From positions 744,001-808,000 of the forward strand of contig NZ_CP108006.1 of NCBI RefSeq assembly GCF_036127095.1: a stretch of 64,000 nt of DNA, in the 5' to 3' direction. Origin of the DNA: Streptomyces sp. NBC_00335 (GTDB taxonomy: Bacteria > Actinomycetota > Actinomycetes > Streptomycetales > Streptomycetaceae). The notes beneath the pieces were generated by a model. The model was not told where the DNA came from, made no database searches, and saw nothing but the letters and a program-made list of their open reading frames with translations. A program made the position numbers and the translations under genes. This document shows, piece after piece, positions 35,855 to 47,674 of this stretch (the stretch's first letter is position 1; every line of letters starts with the position of its first letter).

Positions 35855-37171
35855 TTACCAGAAGTCGGGCAGGCTGTAGCGATAGGTGTTGGTCTGGTGC
35901 CAGTAGTGGTTGCCGTCGAGCCAGACGGCGACCCCCCGCAGGAAGCGCAGCACGCTCGGCACGGGGCAGGCCGCGGCCAAGGCGGCGGCCTCCGCTTCGA
36001 AGGCGTGCATGAGGTCGTTGTGGACCTCGACCGCCTTCAGATAGCCCTCCTGGTCGGAGGTGCCCTCCCGGTCGGCGATCACCACGGGAAGGTTCATGTG
36101 CCGCCCGGGGGCGGCGAGTTCCTTGGTGTACGAGTACAGGTCGTTGACGATGGTGGTGGCGTTCCCCGCAAGGGCGATGACCCGCTGCATGGGCGCCTGG
36201 GCGTGCAGATCGGCCGGGAGCTCGTATCCGCCGATGGTGTCGGTGATGGTGGGGCAGGGGCGGAAGTTGTTGAACTGCCGCATGGCCAGGTACTCCCACA
36301 CCTCCGGGACGTACTCCGTCTGGCTCCAGGCCGCTTCGGCGAGGTATCCCAGGTGCAGCCGGGCCATGTCGTGCCGGTAGCGGTCCGCCTGCGAGGGGCT
36401 GGCCTGCGCGAGGAAGTACTCCATGGCGGAGCTGTAGGCGCGCCGGGGCGCGTCCGAACGGAGCGACGCCGCCCACGCGGGCTCGTACTCCTTCGTGGTG
36501 TGGAGCGGGTCGATGGCGGTGTGTGCCAGCAGGAGGCGGCCGCCGAGGCCGATGGGCGAGCCGCCGTGGTCCTCGCAGTAGACGTCGTCGACCGCGTTCT
36601 CGGCGACCATCAGCCGGGTGGCGACCATCAGGTGCTCGATGGTGGGGGCGTCCGGATGGCAGGCCACCATGTAGCGCCCGACCTGGAAGCCGTCGAACTG
36701 CTTCTCCCAGTCCTCGGGGAACAGGTCGACCTCGTCCACCGCCCAGGCCTTGATGCGGCGGCTGACCTCCTCCACGCGCACCGGGTCCGGCTCCGGCACG
36801 GGGTGGTGGTAGAGGCCCGGGATCGGGTTTCCGGCCGCCGGCGCCCCGGACTCCGGAGCCGCCGCGGATACGGTCGGCTGCTCCCGGCGGGCCGGGTGCA
36901 GGCCCGTCGTACCCAGGCCACTGGGTCCGCCCAGGAGCCGTCGCAGGGCGGGGCTCGGGGCGGGCGGAGCGGGCGGGGCGGATGTGGCCGGCGGGGCCGC
37001 CGATGGCGACGGGAAGGACAGGCCGGGCCCTGCCGGCAGGCCCGGCAGTACGGGCGGACCCGGCAGGCCGCCGGACGCGTGGGCCTGGGCGCTGCCGAGG
37101 ACGTGGGCCCCGACTTGGGCCGCGGCGCCGGGCAGGCTCGACTGCAGAGGGGAAGGCCCGGGCTCGGGCAT
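35855..37171 (-). CDS. 2-methylisoborneol synthase (class I terpene cyclase) with disordered N-terminal arm
   Basis: A cyclase of 438 residues. The catalytic domain starts near residue 120. The metal motif is DDVYCED (D195, D196), and the second is NDLYSYTKE (near residue 340), followed by a C-terminal HQTNTYRY. It converts 2-methyl-GPP to 2-methylisoborneol, the earthy odour of actinomycetes. Residues 1-115 are Pro/Gly/Ala-rich and disordered, with an island LRRLLGGPSGLGTTGLHPAR at 76-95. In family 2B encapsulin systems this kind of arm loads the cyclase into the shell. It lies 98 bp after the shell gene. Confidence 0.95.
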   Translation of the reverse strand: MPEPGPSPLQSSLPGAAAQVGAHVLGSAQAHASGGLPGPPVLPGLPAGPGLSFPSPSAAPPATSAPPAPPAPSPALRRLLGGPSGLGTTGLHPARREQPTVSAAAPESGAPAAGNPIPGLYHHPVPEPDPVRVEEVSRRIKAWAVDEVDLFPEDWEKQFDGFQVGRYMVACHPDAPTIEHLMVATRLMVAENAVDDVYCEDHGGSPIGLGGRLLLAHTAIDPLHTTKEYEPAWAASLRSDAPRRAYSSAMEYFLAQASPSQADRYRHDMARLHLGYLAEAAWSQTEYVPEVWEYLAMRQFNNFRPCPTITDTIGGYELPADLHAQAPMQRVIALAGNATTIVNDLYSYTKELAAPGRHMNLPVVIADREGTSDQEGYLKAVEVHNDLMHAFEAEAAALAAACPVPSVLRFLRGVAVWLDGNHYWHQTNTYRYSLPDFW

Positions 37172-37269
37172 CCGTGACTCCTTGGTGAGGTGGGTGGTCC
37201 GTCCCGGATCCCGGGCGCGCTCAGCCCCTTAGAGGGTCCGGGCCGTCGTCGTACGGGACTTGCGGCCGG

Positions 37270-38682
37270 TCAGTCGCTCCGGCGGGCGATCTGGACGTTC
37301 TCCAGGACGCCGAGGGCGTCGGGCACCAGGATCGCGGCGGAGTAGTAGGTGGTGACCAGGTAGGAGATGATCGACTTCTCGTCGATGCCCATGAAGCGGA
37401 CCGACAGGCCCGGCTCGTACTCCTCCGGCAGACCTGTCTGGCGCAGCCCGATGACGCCCTGGTTGTCCTCGCCGGTGCGCATGGCGAGGATCGAGCTGGT
37501 GTTCTCCTTGCTGATGGGGATCTTGTTGCAGGGCAGGATCGGGACCCCGCGCCAGGCCGGCACCTGCTGTCCGCCCACGTCCACGTGGTCCGGGTAGAGC
37601 CCGCGGGCGTTCATCTCGCGGCCGATCGCCGCGATCGTGCGGGGGTGGGCGAGGAAGAGCTTGGTGCCGCGGCGGCGGCAGAGCAGCTCGTCCATGTCGT
37701 CCGGGGTGGGCGGGCCGGAGTGGGTCTGGATCCGCTGCTTGAAGGCGGCGTTGTGGAGCAGGCCGAACTCCCGGTTGTTCACCAGCTCGTGTTCCTGGCG
37801 CTCGCGCAACGCCTCGATGGTGAGACGGAGTTGCTCTTCGGTCTGGTTCATCGGCCCGTTGTAGAGGTCGGCGACCCTCGTGTGGACCCGCAGGACGGTC
37901 TGGGCGATGGAGAGTTCGTACTCGCGCGGCTTGGATTCGTAGTCGACGAAGGTGCCGGGCAGTTCGGCCTCGCCGGTGTGGCCGGCCGACATCGCGATCT
38001 CGGCCTCGCCGTGCTTGTTCTGCCGCTGCAGGGGCAGCGAGCTGAAGCGCTGGATGTGCTCCTGGAGGTGCGGCGCCCCGGACACGATGCCTGCGAAGTC
38101 GGCGCGGGAGAGCGTGAGCAGGGTGCCGGGGGTCTCGGCGGTGGCGGTGTAGTCCCACCGGGCGTCGGAGTCCAGCAGGGCGTTCTCGCCGAAGCGGTCG
38201 CCGTCGGCGAGTACCGCGACGGAGATCTCGTCGCCGTACTTGCCCGCGGAGGTCTGGCTGATCCGGCCGTGGGCGATCAAGTGGATCTGCTCGGCGGGAG
38301 CCCCCCGCTCGACCAGCACCTCACCGGCGCGGAAATCGCGCTGGACGCAGCGGCCCGCGATCGCCGCCAGCACTTCCTCGTCGTCGAAGCCGCGCAGCAG
38401 GGCCAGCTCGCCGAGTTCGCGCGGGATCACCTGGACGCGGGCACCGTCCTGGACGAACTCGATGCTCCCGTCGCCGACGGTGTAGCTCAGCCGGCGGTTC
38501 ACCCGGTAGGCGCCGCCCTTGGTCTCCACCCAGGGGAGCATCCGCAGCAGCCAGCGGGAGGTGATCTCCTGCATCTGCGGGGCGGACTTGGTCGTGGTGG
38601 CAAGGTTGCGGGCGGCCGACGTGCCCAGGCTGGACTGCTTGGGCGGATCCAGCTGTGCTTCCGGGCTGGTGTCAACGGTCAT
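37270..38682 (-). CDS. Family 2B encapsulin shell protein with inserted cyclic-nucleotide-binding-like domain
   Basis: A protein of 470 residues. The N-terminal arm and first HK97-type segment (residues 1-85: [24 protein letters not shown]) are followed by an inserted cNMP-binding-like domain (85-220: [45 protein letters not shown]). The HK97 fold then resumes ([37 protein letters not shown]) and ends with [27 protein letters not shown]. It is often misannotated as a Crp-like regulator, but has no DNA-binding domain. AAGGAGAG precedes the ATG. As first gene of the operon it would encase the terpene synthase. Confidence 0.92.
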   Translation of the reverse strand: MTVDTSPEAQLDPPKQSSLGTSAARNLATTTKSAPQMQEITSRWLLRMLPWVETKGGAYRVNRRLSYTVGDGSIEFVQDGARVQVIPRELGELALLRGFDDEEVLAAIAGRCVQRDFRAGEVLVERGAPAEQIHLIAHGRISQTSAGKYGDEISVAVLADGDRFGENALLDSDARWDYTATAETPGTLLTLSRADFAGIVSGAPHLQEHIQRFSSLPLQRQNKHGEAEIAMSAGHTGEAELPGTFVDYESKPREYELSIAQTVLRVHTRVADLYNGPMNQTEEQLRLTIEALRERQEHELVNNREFGLLHNAAFKQRIQTHSGPPTPDDMDELLCRRRGTKLFLAHPRTIAAIGREMNARGLYPDHVDVGGQQVPAWRGVPILPCNKIPISKENTSSILAMRTGEDNQGVIGLRQTGLPEEYEPGLSVRFMGIDEKSIISYLVTTYYSAAILVPDALGVLENVQIARRSD

Positions 38683-39041
38683 CGGTCGAGCTCTCCTTCA
38701 TCGGCGGGGAAGGGAAGGCGAACGTCTGGGCGTCCGTCCGGATCCCGGGGAACCGTAACGGCGCAGATCCCCGCCCCACCGCGAAAAAACGTTGCCGTTG
38801 CTTCGTTCTGGTGATCCTGTCCCGCCCGGGGTTTGTTCGGCGGATCGGCGGTATTCAGCCGGGTCCGCGCAGCCTCCGGACGGCCCGCCGCGGCCGGAAA
38901 GCCGGGCAGTGTGCCACAAAAGGGCCGGGCGGTCACGTCACGTGATCCCGGGGCGTGCCCCCGGGGTCCGCGGAATGGCGCAATGAGGTCAACGGAAAAG
39001 GGCGGACCCGCCGCCCGGCACCCCGAACAAGGAGGACAGCC
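38683..39041. promoter_or_regulatory. Divergent region between the encapsulin operon and the peptide-P450 pair
   Basis: A 359-bp non-coding space. It holds the perfect palindrome TCACGTGA at 38938-38945 within ggtcacgtcacgtgatcc, and a hairpin CCCGGGG-cgtgc-CCCCGGG starting near 38947. On the encapsulin side an AT-richer stretch (aaaaaacgttgccgttgctt, ~38783-38802) is a likely promoter area. The palindrome is placed where one factor could control both directions. Confidence 0.45.
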
Positions 39042-39260
39042 ATGGCTGCCCTGATCCCCCTGCGCAAGTCGCTCCTCATCGCCGTCTCCGCCGTCGCCGC
39101 GCTCCTCGGCGCCGGATCGGCCCACGCCGCATCGGGCTCCGCCCACCTGGCGAACGACCCCTCCGGAGCGAAGGTGCAACGCAGCAGTCCGGTGAAGAGC
39201 ACACTCGGTGGCCAGGACACTTCCACCGCGTACGGCTACTACTACGTACAGGGACGCTAG
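39042..39260 (+). CDS. Small secreted peptide with Tyr-rich C-terminus, coupled to a P450
   Basis: A precursor of 72 residues with AAGGAGGAC directly upstream. Residues 1-30 are a clear Sec signal peptide (KSLLIAVSAVAALLGAGSAHA). The mature part of about 42 residues is hydrophilic (SGSAHLANDPSGAKVQRSS) and ends TAYGYYYVQGR, four Tyr in five positions. There is no Cys. The stop is 3 bp before the GTG of a cytochrome P450, so the two are probably co-translated. The peptide could be a P450 substrate (aromatic cross-linking) or simply a secreted protein of unknown role. I do not recognise a family. Confidence 0.72.
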   Translation: MAALIPLRKSLLIAVSAVAALLGAGSAHAASGSAHLANDPSGAKVQRSSPVKSTLGGQDTSTAYGYYYVQGR

Positions 39261-39263
39261 CCC

Positions 39264-40577
39264 GTGCTGTCGGCCCGCGTGCCGCCCGGCCCTTCCGGGG
39301 CCGGGCGGCACGGCAACAGGCGTGCGTTCGAGCGGGACCGCCTCGGCTTCCTGCTCGACCAGCAGCAGTACGGCGACCTGGTCCGCTTCGACGACGACCT
39401 GTACCTCGTGAACTCGCCCGTCCTCGCGGAGCAGGTGCTCAAGCACACCAACACCACCTACACCATCGCCCGCGACCTGCTGGGCGAAGCGACCGACGGA
39501 AGCCGCGCCTCGGAAGACCTGGCCCGGTGGATGCGGGCCCGCGCCCTCGCCGGACGCGGCCTGAACCGGACCGGTACGCGGGCCGCCGGCGACCGCCTCG
39601 CGGCCACCGTCACCCGGCACGCGGACACCTGGCGCGCACGCGGCAGGATCGAGGCGATCCCCGCACTGGAGGACCTCACCGCCCACCTCATCGCGGAATT
39701 CTGCCTCGGGCCCGAGACGGGCGCGGTCCCCGACCTCCTGGCCCGTCTGCAGGACGCGCTGCTGCCTCCCGCCCTGCCCCTGCCCGCGCGCTGGCACGCG
39801 CCGCGCCGGCGCCGCCTGAGCCGCGCCTCCCGCGACCTCGCCGAAGAGGTCTCCGCGCTGATGCTCCGGCGCCGCACCACACGGCGGGAGGACTCCCCGC
39901 CCGCGGTCGCGGACCTGCTCGACACCGCCTGCGAGGAAGGCGCCCTCACCCGCGAGGGCGCGACCAGCGTGATCGTCGCCAACCTGTTCGCCGCCCACGA
40001 GACCACGGCCGCCGCGCTCTCCTGGCTGCTCCTCCTCCTCGACCGGCAGCCGCACCTGCGCCGCCGGGTACGGGACGAGGCCGACCGGGAACTCGCCGGG
40101 CGGCCCCCCACCGCGGCCGATGTGCCCGGCCTGGCCGTCGCCGGCGCCGTCGTGAAGGAGACCCTGCGGCTCTATCCCCCGCTCTGGCTCGTCCAGCGGA
40201 CCGTGGAGGAGCCCACCGAGCTCGCCGGCTACCCGCTCCGCCCCGGCCAGCGGGTCGGTGTCAGCCCCTTCGTCCTCCACCGCGACCCGCACCACTACGA
40301 CCGGCCCGACGCCTTCGACCCGGACCGCTGGATCGAGCGCCCCGACACCCCCCTGCCCAAGTACGCGTTCATGCCCTTCGGCGGCGGACCGCGCAACTGC
40401 CTCGGCACCCACTTCGCCACCACGGTCATGACCATCGCCGCAGCGACCCTCACCCGCGACTACCGGATCAGCCAGTCCCCCGGCACCACGACGACCTTCG
40501 ACACCCGCACCATCCTCCAGCCGCAGGGCCTCGCCCTCGACGTCGCCGACCGCCCCCGCACCTCCGGCCCCCGGTGA
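39264..40577 (+). CDS. Cytochrome P450
   Basis: A monooxygenase of 437 residues with all P450 landmarks: I-helix oxygen-binding AAHETT (243-248), K-helix KETLR (E299, R302), the PDAFDPDRW meander and the haem loop FMPFGGGPRNCLG with ligand C379. Its style (PPLWLVQRTVEEPTELAGYPL) resembles CYP4/CYP102- and terpene-oxidising actinobacterial P450s more than CYP107/105 types. There is no fused reductase or ferredoxin nearby. GTG 39264 has AGGGA upstream inside the end of the peptide gene. Substrate unknown: the upstream peptide, a terpene or a fatty acid. Confidence 0.93.
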   Translation: MLSARVPPGPSGAGRHGNRRAFERDRLGFLLDQQQYGDLVRFDDDLYLVNSPVLAEQVLKHTNTTYTIARDLLGEATDGSRASEDLARWMRARALAGRGLNRTGTRAAGDRLAATVTRHADTWRARGRIEAIPALEDLTAHLIAEFCLGPETGAVPDLLARLQDALLPPALPLPARWHAPRRRRLSRASRDLAEEVSALMLRRRTTRREDSPPAVADLLDTACEEGALTREGATSVIVANLFAAHETTAAALSWLLLLLDRQPHLRRRVRDEADRELAGRPPTAADVPGLAVAGAVVKETLRLYPPLWLVQRTVEEPTELAGYPLRPGQRVGVSPFVLHRDPHHYDRPDAFDPDRWIERPDTPLPKYAFMPFGGGPRNCLGTHFATTVMTIAAATLTRDYRISQSPGTTTTFDTRTILQPQGLALDVADRPRTSGPR

Positions 40578-40674
40578 CGGCCCGGTCGGGGAACCTGCGG
40601 GTCGGCGCCTGGTTTCGCGTACGAATCCGCGCCCCGCACCGTCGCCGGCCTTCGTGGAATCGACCAAGACGTGC

Positions 40675-40703
40675 TTGACCGATCAATCTTCGGCACGTAA
40701 CTT
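40675..40703 (+). promoter_or_regulatory. Promoter of the xdh operon
   Basis: TTGACC (40675-40680), a 17-bp spacer, and TAACTT (40698-40703) form a good vegetative-type promoter. The flanks GTGC (40671-40674) and GCAC (40693-40696) form an inverted pair around the -35 region that a repressor could use. Confidence 0.6.
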
Positions 40704-40746
40704 CGACCGCACCAACTCGAGAGCCACTGGAAGGAGGCGAAGCCGG

Positions 40747-40824
40747 ATGTCGACCATCTCCGCACTGCTTCGCCTCGCACACCAGACCGCCTGGGCTCCG
40801 GGTCGGGTAGCACACGGCTGCTGA
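40747..40824 (+). CDS. Possible 25-residue leader peptide of the xdh operon
   Basis: GGAAGGAGG lies ahead of ATG 40747, an unusually strong ribosome site, which opens a short ORF: MSTISALLRLAHQTAWAPG followed by RVAHGC. It ends 191 bp before xdhA. The strong site suggests real translation. It may be a regulatory leader peptide. No homologous family is recognised. Confidence 0.45.
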   Translation: MSTISALLRLAHQTAWAPGRVAHGC

Positions 40825-40965
40825 ACGAGCCCCTTTCCCGGCGTGCCCGATCGCGGCCCCGGAGATTTTCCCTCACCCTGTCACCACTTACGGCGCCTCC
40901 TTGCGTGCCGGTTCGCCGCGCTCCGGGTCGTAGAGCCGCGGCCACTGAACGAGAAAGCTCCTGCC

Positions 40966-41022
40966 ATGGCAACTTGGACAGTCCGATCGACCGCGCCCCG
41001 GAACGGGGACGTGCCGTGGTAG
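40966..41022 (+). CDS. Possible 18-residue ORF overlapping the xdhA start
   Basis: ATG 40966 reads MATWTVRSTAPRNGDVPW and its TAG (41020-41022) overlaps the GTG of xdhA at 41016. This could couple translation. The upstream sequence gagaaag is a weak ribosome site. Confidence 0.25.
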   Translation: MATWTVRSTAPRNGDVPW

Positions 41023-42499
41023 CCGCGCGGATCACGGTCAACGGGAAAGAAACACCGATCGCTCCGGCCGCAGCCCACACCACGGTGCTGGACTTCCTGC
41101 GCGACCGCGGCCTCACCGGCACCAAAGAGGGCTGCGCCGAAGGCGAATGCGGCGCCTGTTCGGTGCTCGTCGCCCGGCCGGGGGTGAACAAGCCCACCGA
41201 CTGGGTGGCGGTCAACGCCTGTCTGGTGCCGGCCCTGGCACTCGACGGGCAGGAGGTCGTCACCTCCGAAGGCCTCGCCACCGTCGACGCGTCCGGCGCA
41301 CCCACGGCGCTGCACCCCGTACAGGAGGAGATGGCCGTCCGCGGCGGCTCCCAATGCGGTTACTGCACACCGGGGTTCATCTGCAGCATGGCCTCCGAGT
41401 ACTACCGGCCCGACCGCTGCGCACACGCGTCCCCGGCTGCCGGGGAGACCGCGGACCCGGCCGAGGGCACCGACCCGGAGCACGGCCCGAACGGCTTCGA
41501 CCTGCACGCGCTGAGCGGAAACCTGTGCCGCTGCACCGGCTACCGTCCGATCCGCGATGCCGCCTTCGCCGTGGGCTCGCCCACCGAGGACGACGTCCTG
41601 GCACAGCGCCGCGAGCAGTCGCCGCCCGAGGCGGCCGCCACCGAATACGCCCAGGACGGGAGCGAGTTCCTGCGTCCCGGCACTCTCGCGGAGACGGTAC
41701 GACTGCTGCGCGAGCGGCCCGGGGCGGTCGTGGTCGCGGGCAGTACCGACTGGGGCGTGGAGGTGAACATCCGTTCCCGCCGGGCCGATTGCGTGGTCGC
41801 GGTCGACCGGCTCCCCGAACTGCGGGAGCTGCGGGTCGAGTCCGGGCACATCGAGATCGGGGCGGCGCAGACGCTCACCGAGATCGAACGCCGGCTCGAC
41901 GGCAGCGTCTCGCTCCTGGCGGAGCTGTTCCCGCAGTTCGCGTCCCGGCTGATCCGCAACAGCGCCACCCTCGGCGGCAACCTGGGGACCGGCTCCCCCA
42001 TCGGTGACAGCCCGCCCGTGCTGCTCGCGCTGGAGGCCTCGCTGCTGCTGGCCGGCGCGGACGGTGAGCGCGAGGTCCCCCTGGCCGAGTACTTCACCGG
42101 CTACCGGCAGAGCGTGCGCCGTCCCGGCGAGCTGATCCGCGCGGTGCGCATCCCGCTCCCGCTGTCGCCCGTCACGGCCTTCCACAAGATCGCCAAGCGG
42201 CGCTTCGACGACATCTCCAGCGTCGCGGTCGCCTTCGCCCTCGACATCGAGGACGGGATCGTCCGCAAGGCGCGCATCGGCCTGGGCGGCGTGGCCGCCA
42301 CCCCGATCCGCGCCCTCTCCACCGAGGCGGCCCTGGAGGGCAACGCCTGGACGGCGCAGACCGTCGAGGCCGCGGCCCGGATCCTGCGGGCCGAGGGCAC
42401 CCCGATGGACGACCACCGCGCCAGCGCCCTCTACCGCTCCGCGATGCTCGGCCAGAGCCTGCACAAGCTGTACGCGCGAACCACCGAGGCGGCGAAGTC

Positions 42500-42503
<4 letters not shown>
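41016..42503 (+). CDS. xdhA: Xanthine dehydrogenase small subunit (2Fe-2S and FAD domains)
   Basis: A protein of 495 residues. The plant-type 2Fe-2S cluster is CAEGECGAC (Cys 40, 45, 48), and the second cluster uses QCGYCTPGF with NLCRCTGYRPI. The FAD domain follows, with VAGSTDWGVEVN and NSATLGGNLGTGSPIGDSPP, then the CO-dehydrogenase-flavoprotein C-terminal domain. The layout equals XdhA of Rhodobacter. It passes electrons from xanthine oxidation to NAD. GTG 41016 is chosen because the Fe-S domain begins at once after it. Confidence 0.94.
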
Positions 42504-44894
<2,391 letters not shown>

Positions 44895-44902
<8 letters not shown>

Positions 44903-45812
44903 CATGAGCTGGGTCGCCGCGGTCGCGCGGTTGCGGGCACGCCGGGAAGCCGGGGTGCTCGTGACCGTCGCGGCCGTGCGCGGCCACGCGCCCCGGCGGG
45001 CCGGTGCCAAGCTCGTGGTGGGACGGACCGGGACCTGGGGTTCGATCGGCGGCGGCAACATCGAGGCCGTCGCCATCGACCGGGCGCGCGAACTGAGCGG
45101 CGCGGCCGATCCGGAGCCGGAGCTGATGGAGTTCGCCCTCAACGACAAGGTCACCAGCCGGCACGGTGTGCAGTGCTGCGGCGGAGCCGTCACCGTGCTG
45201 CTCGAACCGCTGCCGGTGGTCCAGGCCGTGGCCGTCTTCGGCGTCGGGCACGTCGGACTGGAACTGGCGCGGATCCTGGCCCGCCAGGACCTCGACCTGC
45301 ACCTCGTCGACAGCCGCCCCGACATGCTCACCGAGGAACGGCTCAGTGTGCTCGCCGACGCGGTGGCGCAGGTGCACGTGCACCACACCCCGCTGCTTCC
45401 GGAGACGGTGCTCGGGGAGCTGCCGCCCGGCACCCACGTCCTGATCATGACGCACGATCACGCCGAGGACGCCGCGCTGTGCGACGCCGCCCTGCGCACC
45501 GACGGTCTCGGCTCGATCGGTCTGATCGGCTCGTCCGCGAAGTGGGCGCGGTTCCGGCAGCGCCTGGCCACCGAGGGCGGTCACGACGCCGGCACCATCG
45601 ACCGGATCACGACGCCGATCGGGCTGACCGAGATCACGGGCAAGGAGCCCGCCACGATCGCGGTGAGCGTCGCGGCGGACCTGCTCCGCACCTTCGAGCG
45701 GGACCGTCATTGGGCGGGCCCGGTCCCCGGCCCGGTCCCTGGCCCGGCCCCGGCCCCGGTCCCGGACACGATGGCCGAGGTGGCGTACCCGACGGCGGCG
45801 GGCGGCGCATGA
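44895..45812 (+). CDS. xdhC: XdhC-family molybdenum-cofactor maturation protein
   Basis: A protein of 305 residues. The N-terminal XdhC/CoxI domain (VLVTVAAVRGHAPRRAGAKLVVG, WGSIGGGNIEAVAI) precedes a Rossmann domain (VAVFGVGHVGLELARILARQDLDLHLVDS) and IGLIGSSAKWARFRQRL. XdhC binds and sulfurates the molybdenum cofactor for XdhB. It overlaps xdhB by 8 bp; ATG 44904 is a second possible start. The C-terminus has a Gly-Pro-Val-Pro repeat. Confidence 0.92.
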
Positions 45813-45862
45813 GCCCCCCGGCCCACGCGCCGCCGGCCGCCGGGCCGGGCGGTCTCGCGCGC

Positions 45863-47056
45863 TCAGTTCGCGGCGGCCCGCGCCGGGCGCCTGAGCAGGT
45901 AGCCGGCCGCGGTCAGGACGAGCACCGCCATGCAGCCGATGAACACCAGTCCCGCACCCTCCAGCCCGAGGGGGCCTTCCAGTACGCCCACCCCGATCAC
46001 GGGCAGCGAGATGCCGGTGTACGCGACCAGGAACAGGGTGGAGATCACCGCTGCCCGCTGGTCCGCGGGAGACGCCCCGGCCACCGCGGACAGTGCCCCG
46101 CGGAAGGCCAGCCCCTGCCCCAGTCCGCCGACGAGGGCGCTCAGCACCACCAGCGCCAGCAGGTCCCACCACAGCGCGCCCGCGAGCAGCGCCAGTCCGG
46201 CGAGGAGCGCGGCGCACCCGAGCGGCAGCGAGCGCTCCAGGCCGACACGGCCGACCGCCAGCTGGCCGGCGGTCGAGGCGAAGAAGGCCAGTGCGACGAC
46301 CAGTCCGCTCAGGGCGCGGTTGTGCACGTCCAGGGACTGCGCGAGGAACGCCGGGCTGACGGAGGTGAACACGCCGAACAGGGCGAAACCCACGAACGCG
46401 GCGATCGCGGCCGGCCCGAACACCGCTCGCACCTGCGGGGGCAGCGCGGGCCGCTGCGGTCGTACGGTGCTCAGCGGCCGCCGCTCACGGACCGTCTCGG
46501 GAAGCCGCAGCAGGACCACGGCCGCGACCGCCACGAGCGCGAGGTGCACCACGAACGGCAGGTACAGCGGCCAGGAGGCGTACTGCGAGAGGACTCCGGC
46601 GAGCAGCGGACCGCAGCCCAGTCCGCCCATGTTGGCGGCCGTCGCCACGAACGTGGCCCGCGCGGCGCCGCCGGGCGGTGCCAGCTCCATCACGTAGGCC
46701 GTGGCGGCCCCGGTGAACAGGCCGGCGGACAGGCCCGACAGCAGCCGGCCCGCGTACAGCCAGGGCATCCCGTCGGCGCACAGGAAGCAGACGGCGCTCA
46801 GCGCGGCGAACCCCAGACCCGCCAGCAGGACCGGCCGGCGGCCCACGGCGTCCGAGGCATTGCCCGCCAGCAGCAGTACGCCGATGACTCCGAAGGCGTA
46901 CACGGCGTACACCACGGTCACCATCAGCGCGGAGAAGCCGAACTTCTCCTGGTAGAGCCCGTAGAGGGGGGTCGGCAGCGTGGTGCCGGCCATGCACACG
47001 GCGAACACCGCCCCGCTCAGCAGGCACCGGCTCCAGCCTTGTCGATCAAGGTCCAT
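45863..47056 (-). CDS. MFS transporter
   Basis: A transporter of 397 residues with twelve hydrophobic segments and the motif GNASDAVGRRPVLLAG between TM2 and TM3. LPTPLYGLYQEKFGFS near the N-terminus is common in drug-efflux MFS proteins of actinomycetes. Substrate unknown. It is convergent with xdhC and starts with ATG 47056; no regulator is adjacent. Confidence 0.86.
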   Translation of the reverse strand: MDLDRQGWSRCLLSGAVFAVCMAGTTLPTPLYGLYQEKFGFSALMVTVVYAVYAFGVIGVLLLAGNASDAVGRRPVLLAGLGFAALSAVCFLCADGMPWLYAGRLLSGLSAGLFTGAATAYVMELAPPGGAARATFVATAANMGGLGCGPLLAGVLSQYASWPLYLPFVVHLALVAVAAVVLLRLPETVRERRPLSTVRPQRPALPPQVRAVFGPAAIAAFVGFALFGVFTSVSPAFLAQSLDVHNRALSGLVVALAFFASTAGQLAVGRVGLERSLPLGCAALLAGLALLAGALWWDLLALVVLSALVGGLGQGLAFRGALSAVAGASPADQRAAVISTLFLVAYTGISLPVIGVGVLEGPLGLEGAGLVFIGCMAVLVLTAAGYLLRRPARAAAN

Positions 47057-47091
47057 GCGGCCGACCGTAACCCGGGAGCACCGACTTCGCG

Positions 47092-47601
47092 TCAGTACAC
47101 CAGCTTGTACGTCACGTCTTTGGGGACCGGGTCCGGTGCGGTGTCGGTGTAGAGGAGCCGGATCGTGGTGAAGCGCCGGAGATCCGGGTGCTCGGGCCAG
47201 GCCTGCGGATCGCTCAGGGTCACCTTGACCGGGTAGGCGTGGAAGCGGCCGGCGGCGCAGTACGGGCGGCAGTCGTTCACCATGTCGGTGCCGGTGGCCG
47301 TGGCGCCGGACTGCCCCCAGGTGTCCCAGCGGAGCCGAACGAGCCGGTTGTTTCCGTCGCCGCAGGCCAGGAGGTACTCCTGGGGGCGCATCTGGGCCTG
47401 CTCGAAGCAGTCGACGACCACGACCGGGTCCTGTGAGACCGGGGTCCGGGCCGGGGCCGCGGCGCCGGTGTTCGCCGAGGCGGGGAGCACGGCCGCCGTC
47501 ATCGCCGCCACCGCGCACAGCAGGGTGGCGGTCCGCACCTTGCGCCGGGACGCGGTGCGTCGGGATGCGTCTGCGGGGCGGCCACCTGCGGAAACGTTCA
47601 C
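47092..47601 (-). CDS. Small secreted protein
   Basis: A precursor of 169 residues. GAGGAAGG lies six bases before GTG 47601. The Sec signal is near residues 20-45 (TATLLCAVAAMTAAVLPASA). The mature part has four Cys in CFEQAQMRPQEYLLACGDG and NDCRPYCAAGRFHAYPVKV, likely two disulfides, and ends LLYTDTAPDPVPKDVTYKL. Proteins of this type are widespread, secreted and uncharacterised in actinomycetes. Confidence 0.72.
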   Translation of the reverse strand: MNVSAGGRPADASRRTASRRKVRTATLLCAVAAMTAAVLPASANTGAAAPARTPVSQDPVVVVDCFEQAQMRPQEYLLACGDGNNRLVRLRWDTWGQSGATATGTDMVNDCRPYCAAGRFHAYPVKVTLSDPQAWPEHPDLRRFTTIRLLYTDTAPDPVPKDVTYKLVY

Positions 47602-47674
47602 GGAAGACCTTCCTCGCCACTCTGCGTGCCGCCGGCACCACCGGGGTACTCCCAGCTTCCCCCATGGGGGTGAA

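Noticed and set aside
35855..37171. Geosmin synthase or pentalenene synthase
   Set aside because: Single cyclase domain, Pro-rich N-terminal arm and a neighbouring GPP methyltransferase fit 2-methylisoborneol synthase; geosmin synthase has two domains and about 720 residues.
37270..38682. Crp/Fnr-type transcription factor
   Set aside because: The cyclic-nucleotide-like domain is real, but no helix-turn-helix follows it. The flanking sequence matches an HK97-type shell protein and the gene precedes its known cargo type.
40578..41015. Purine riboswitch before xdhA
   Set aside because: I looked for the three-way junction core with its conserved loop words and did not find it. GC content is also much higher than for known examples.
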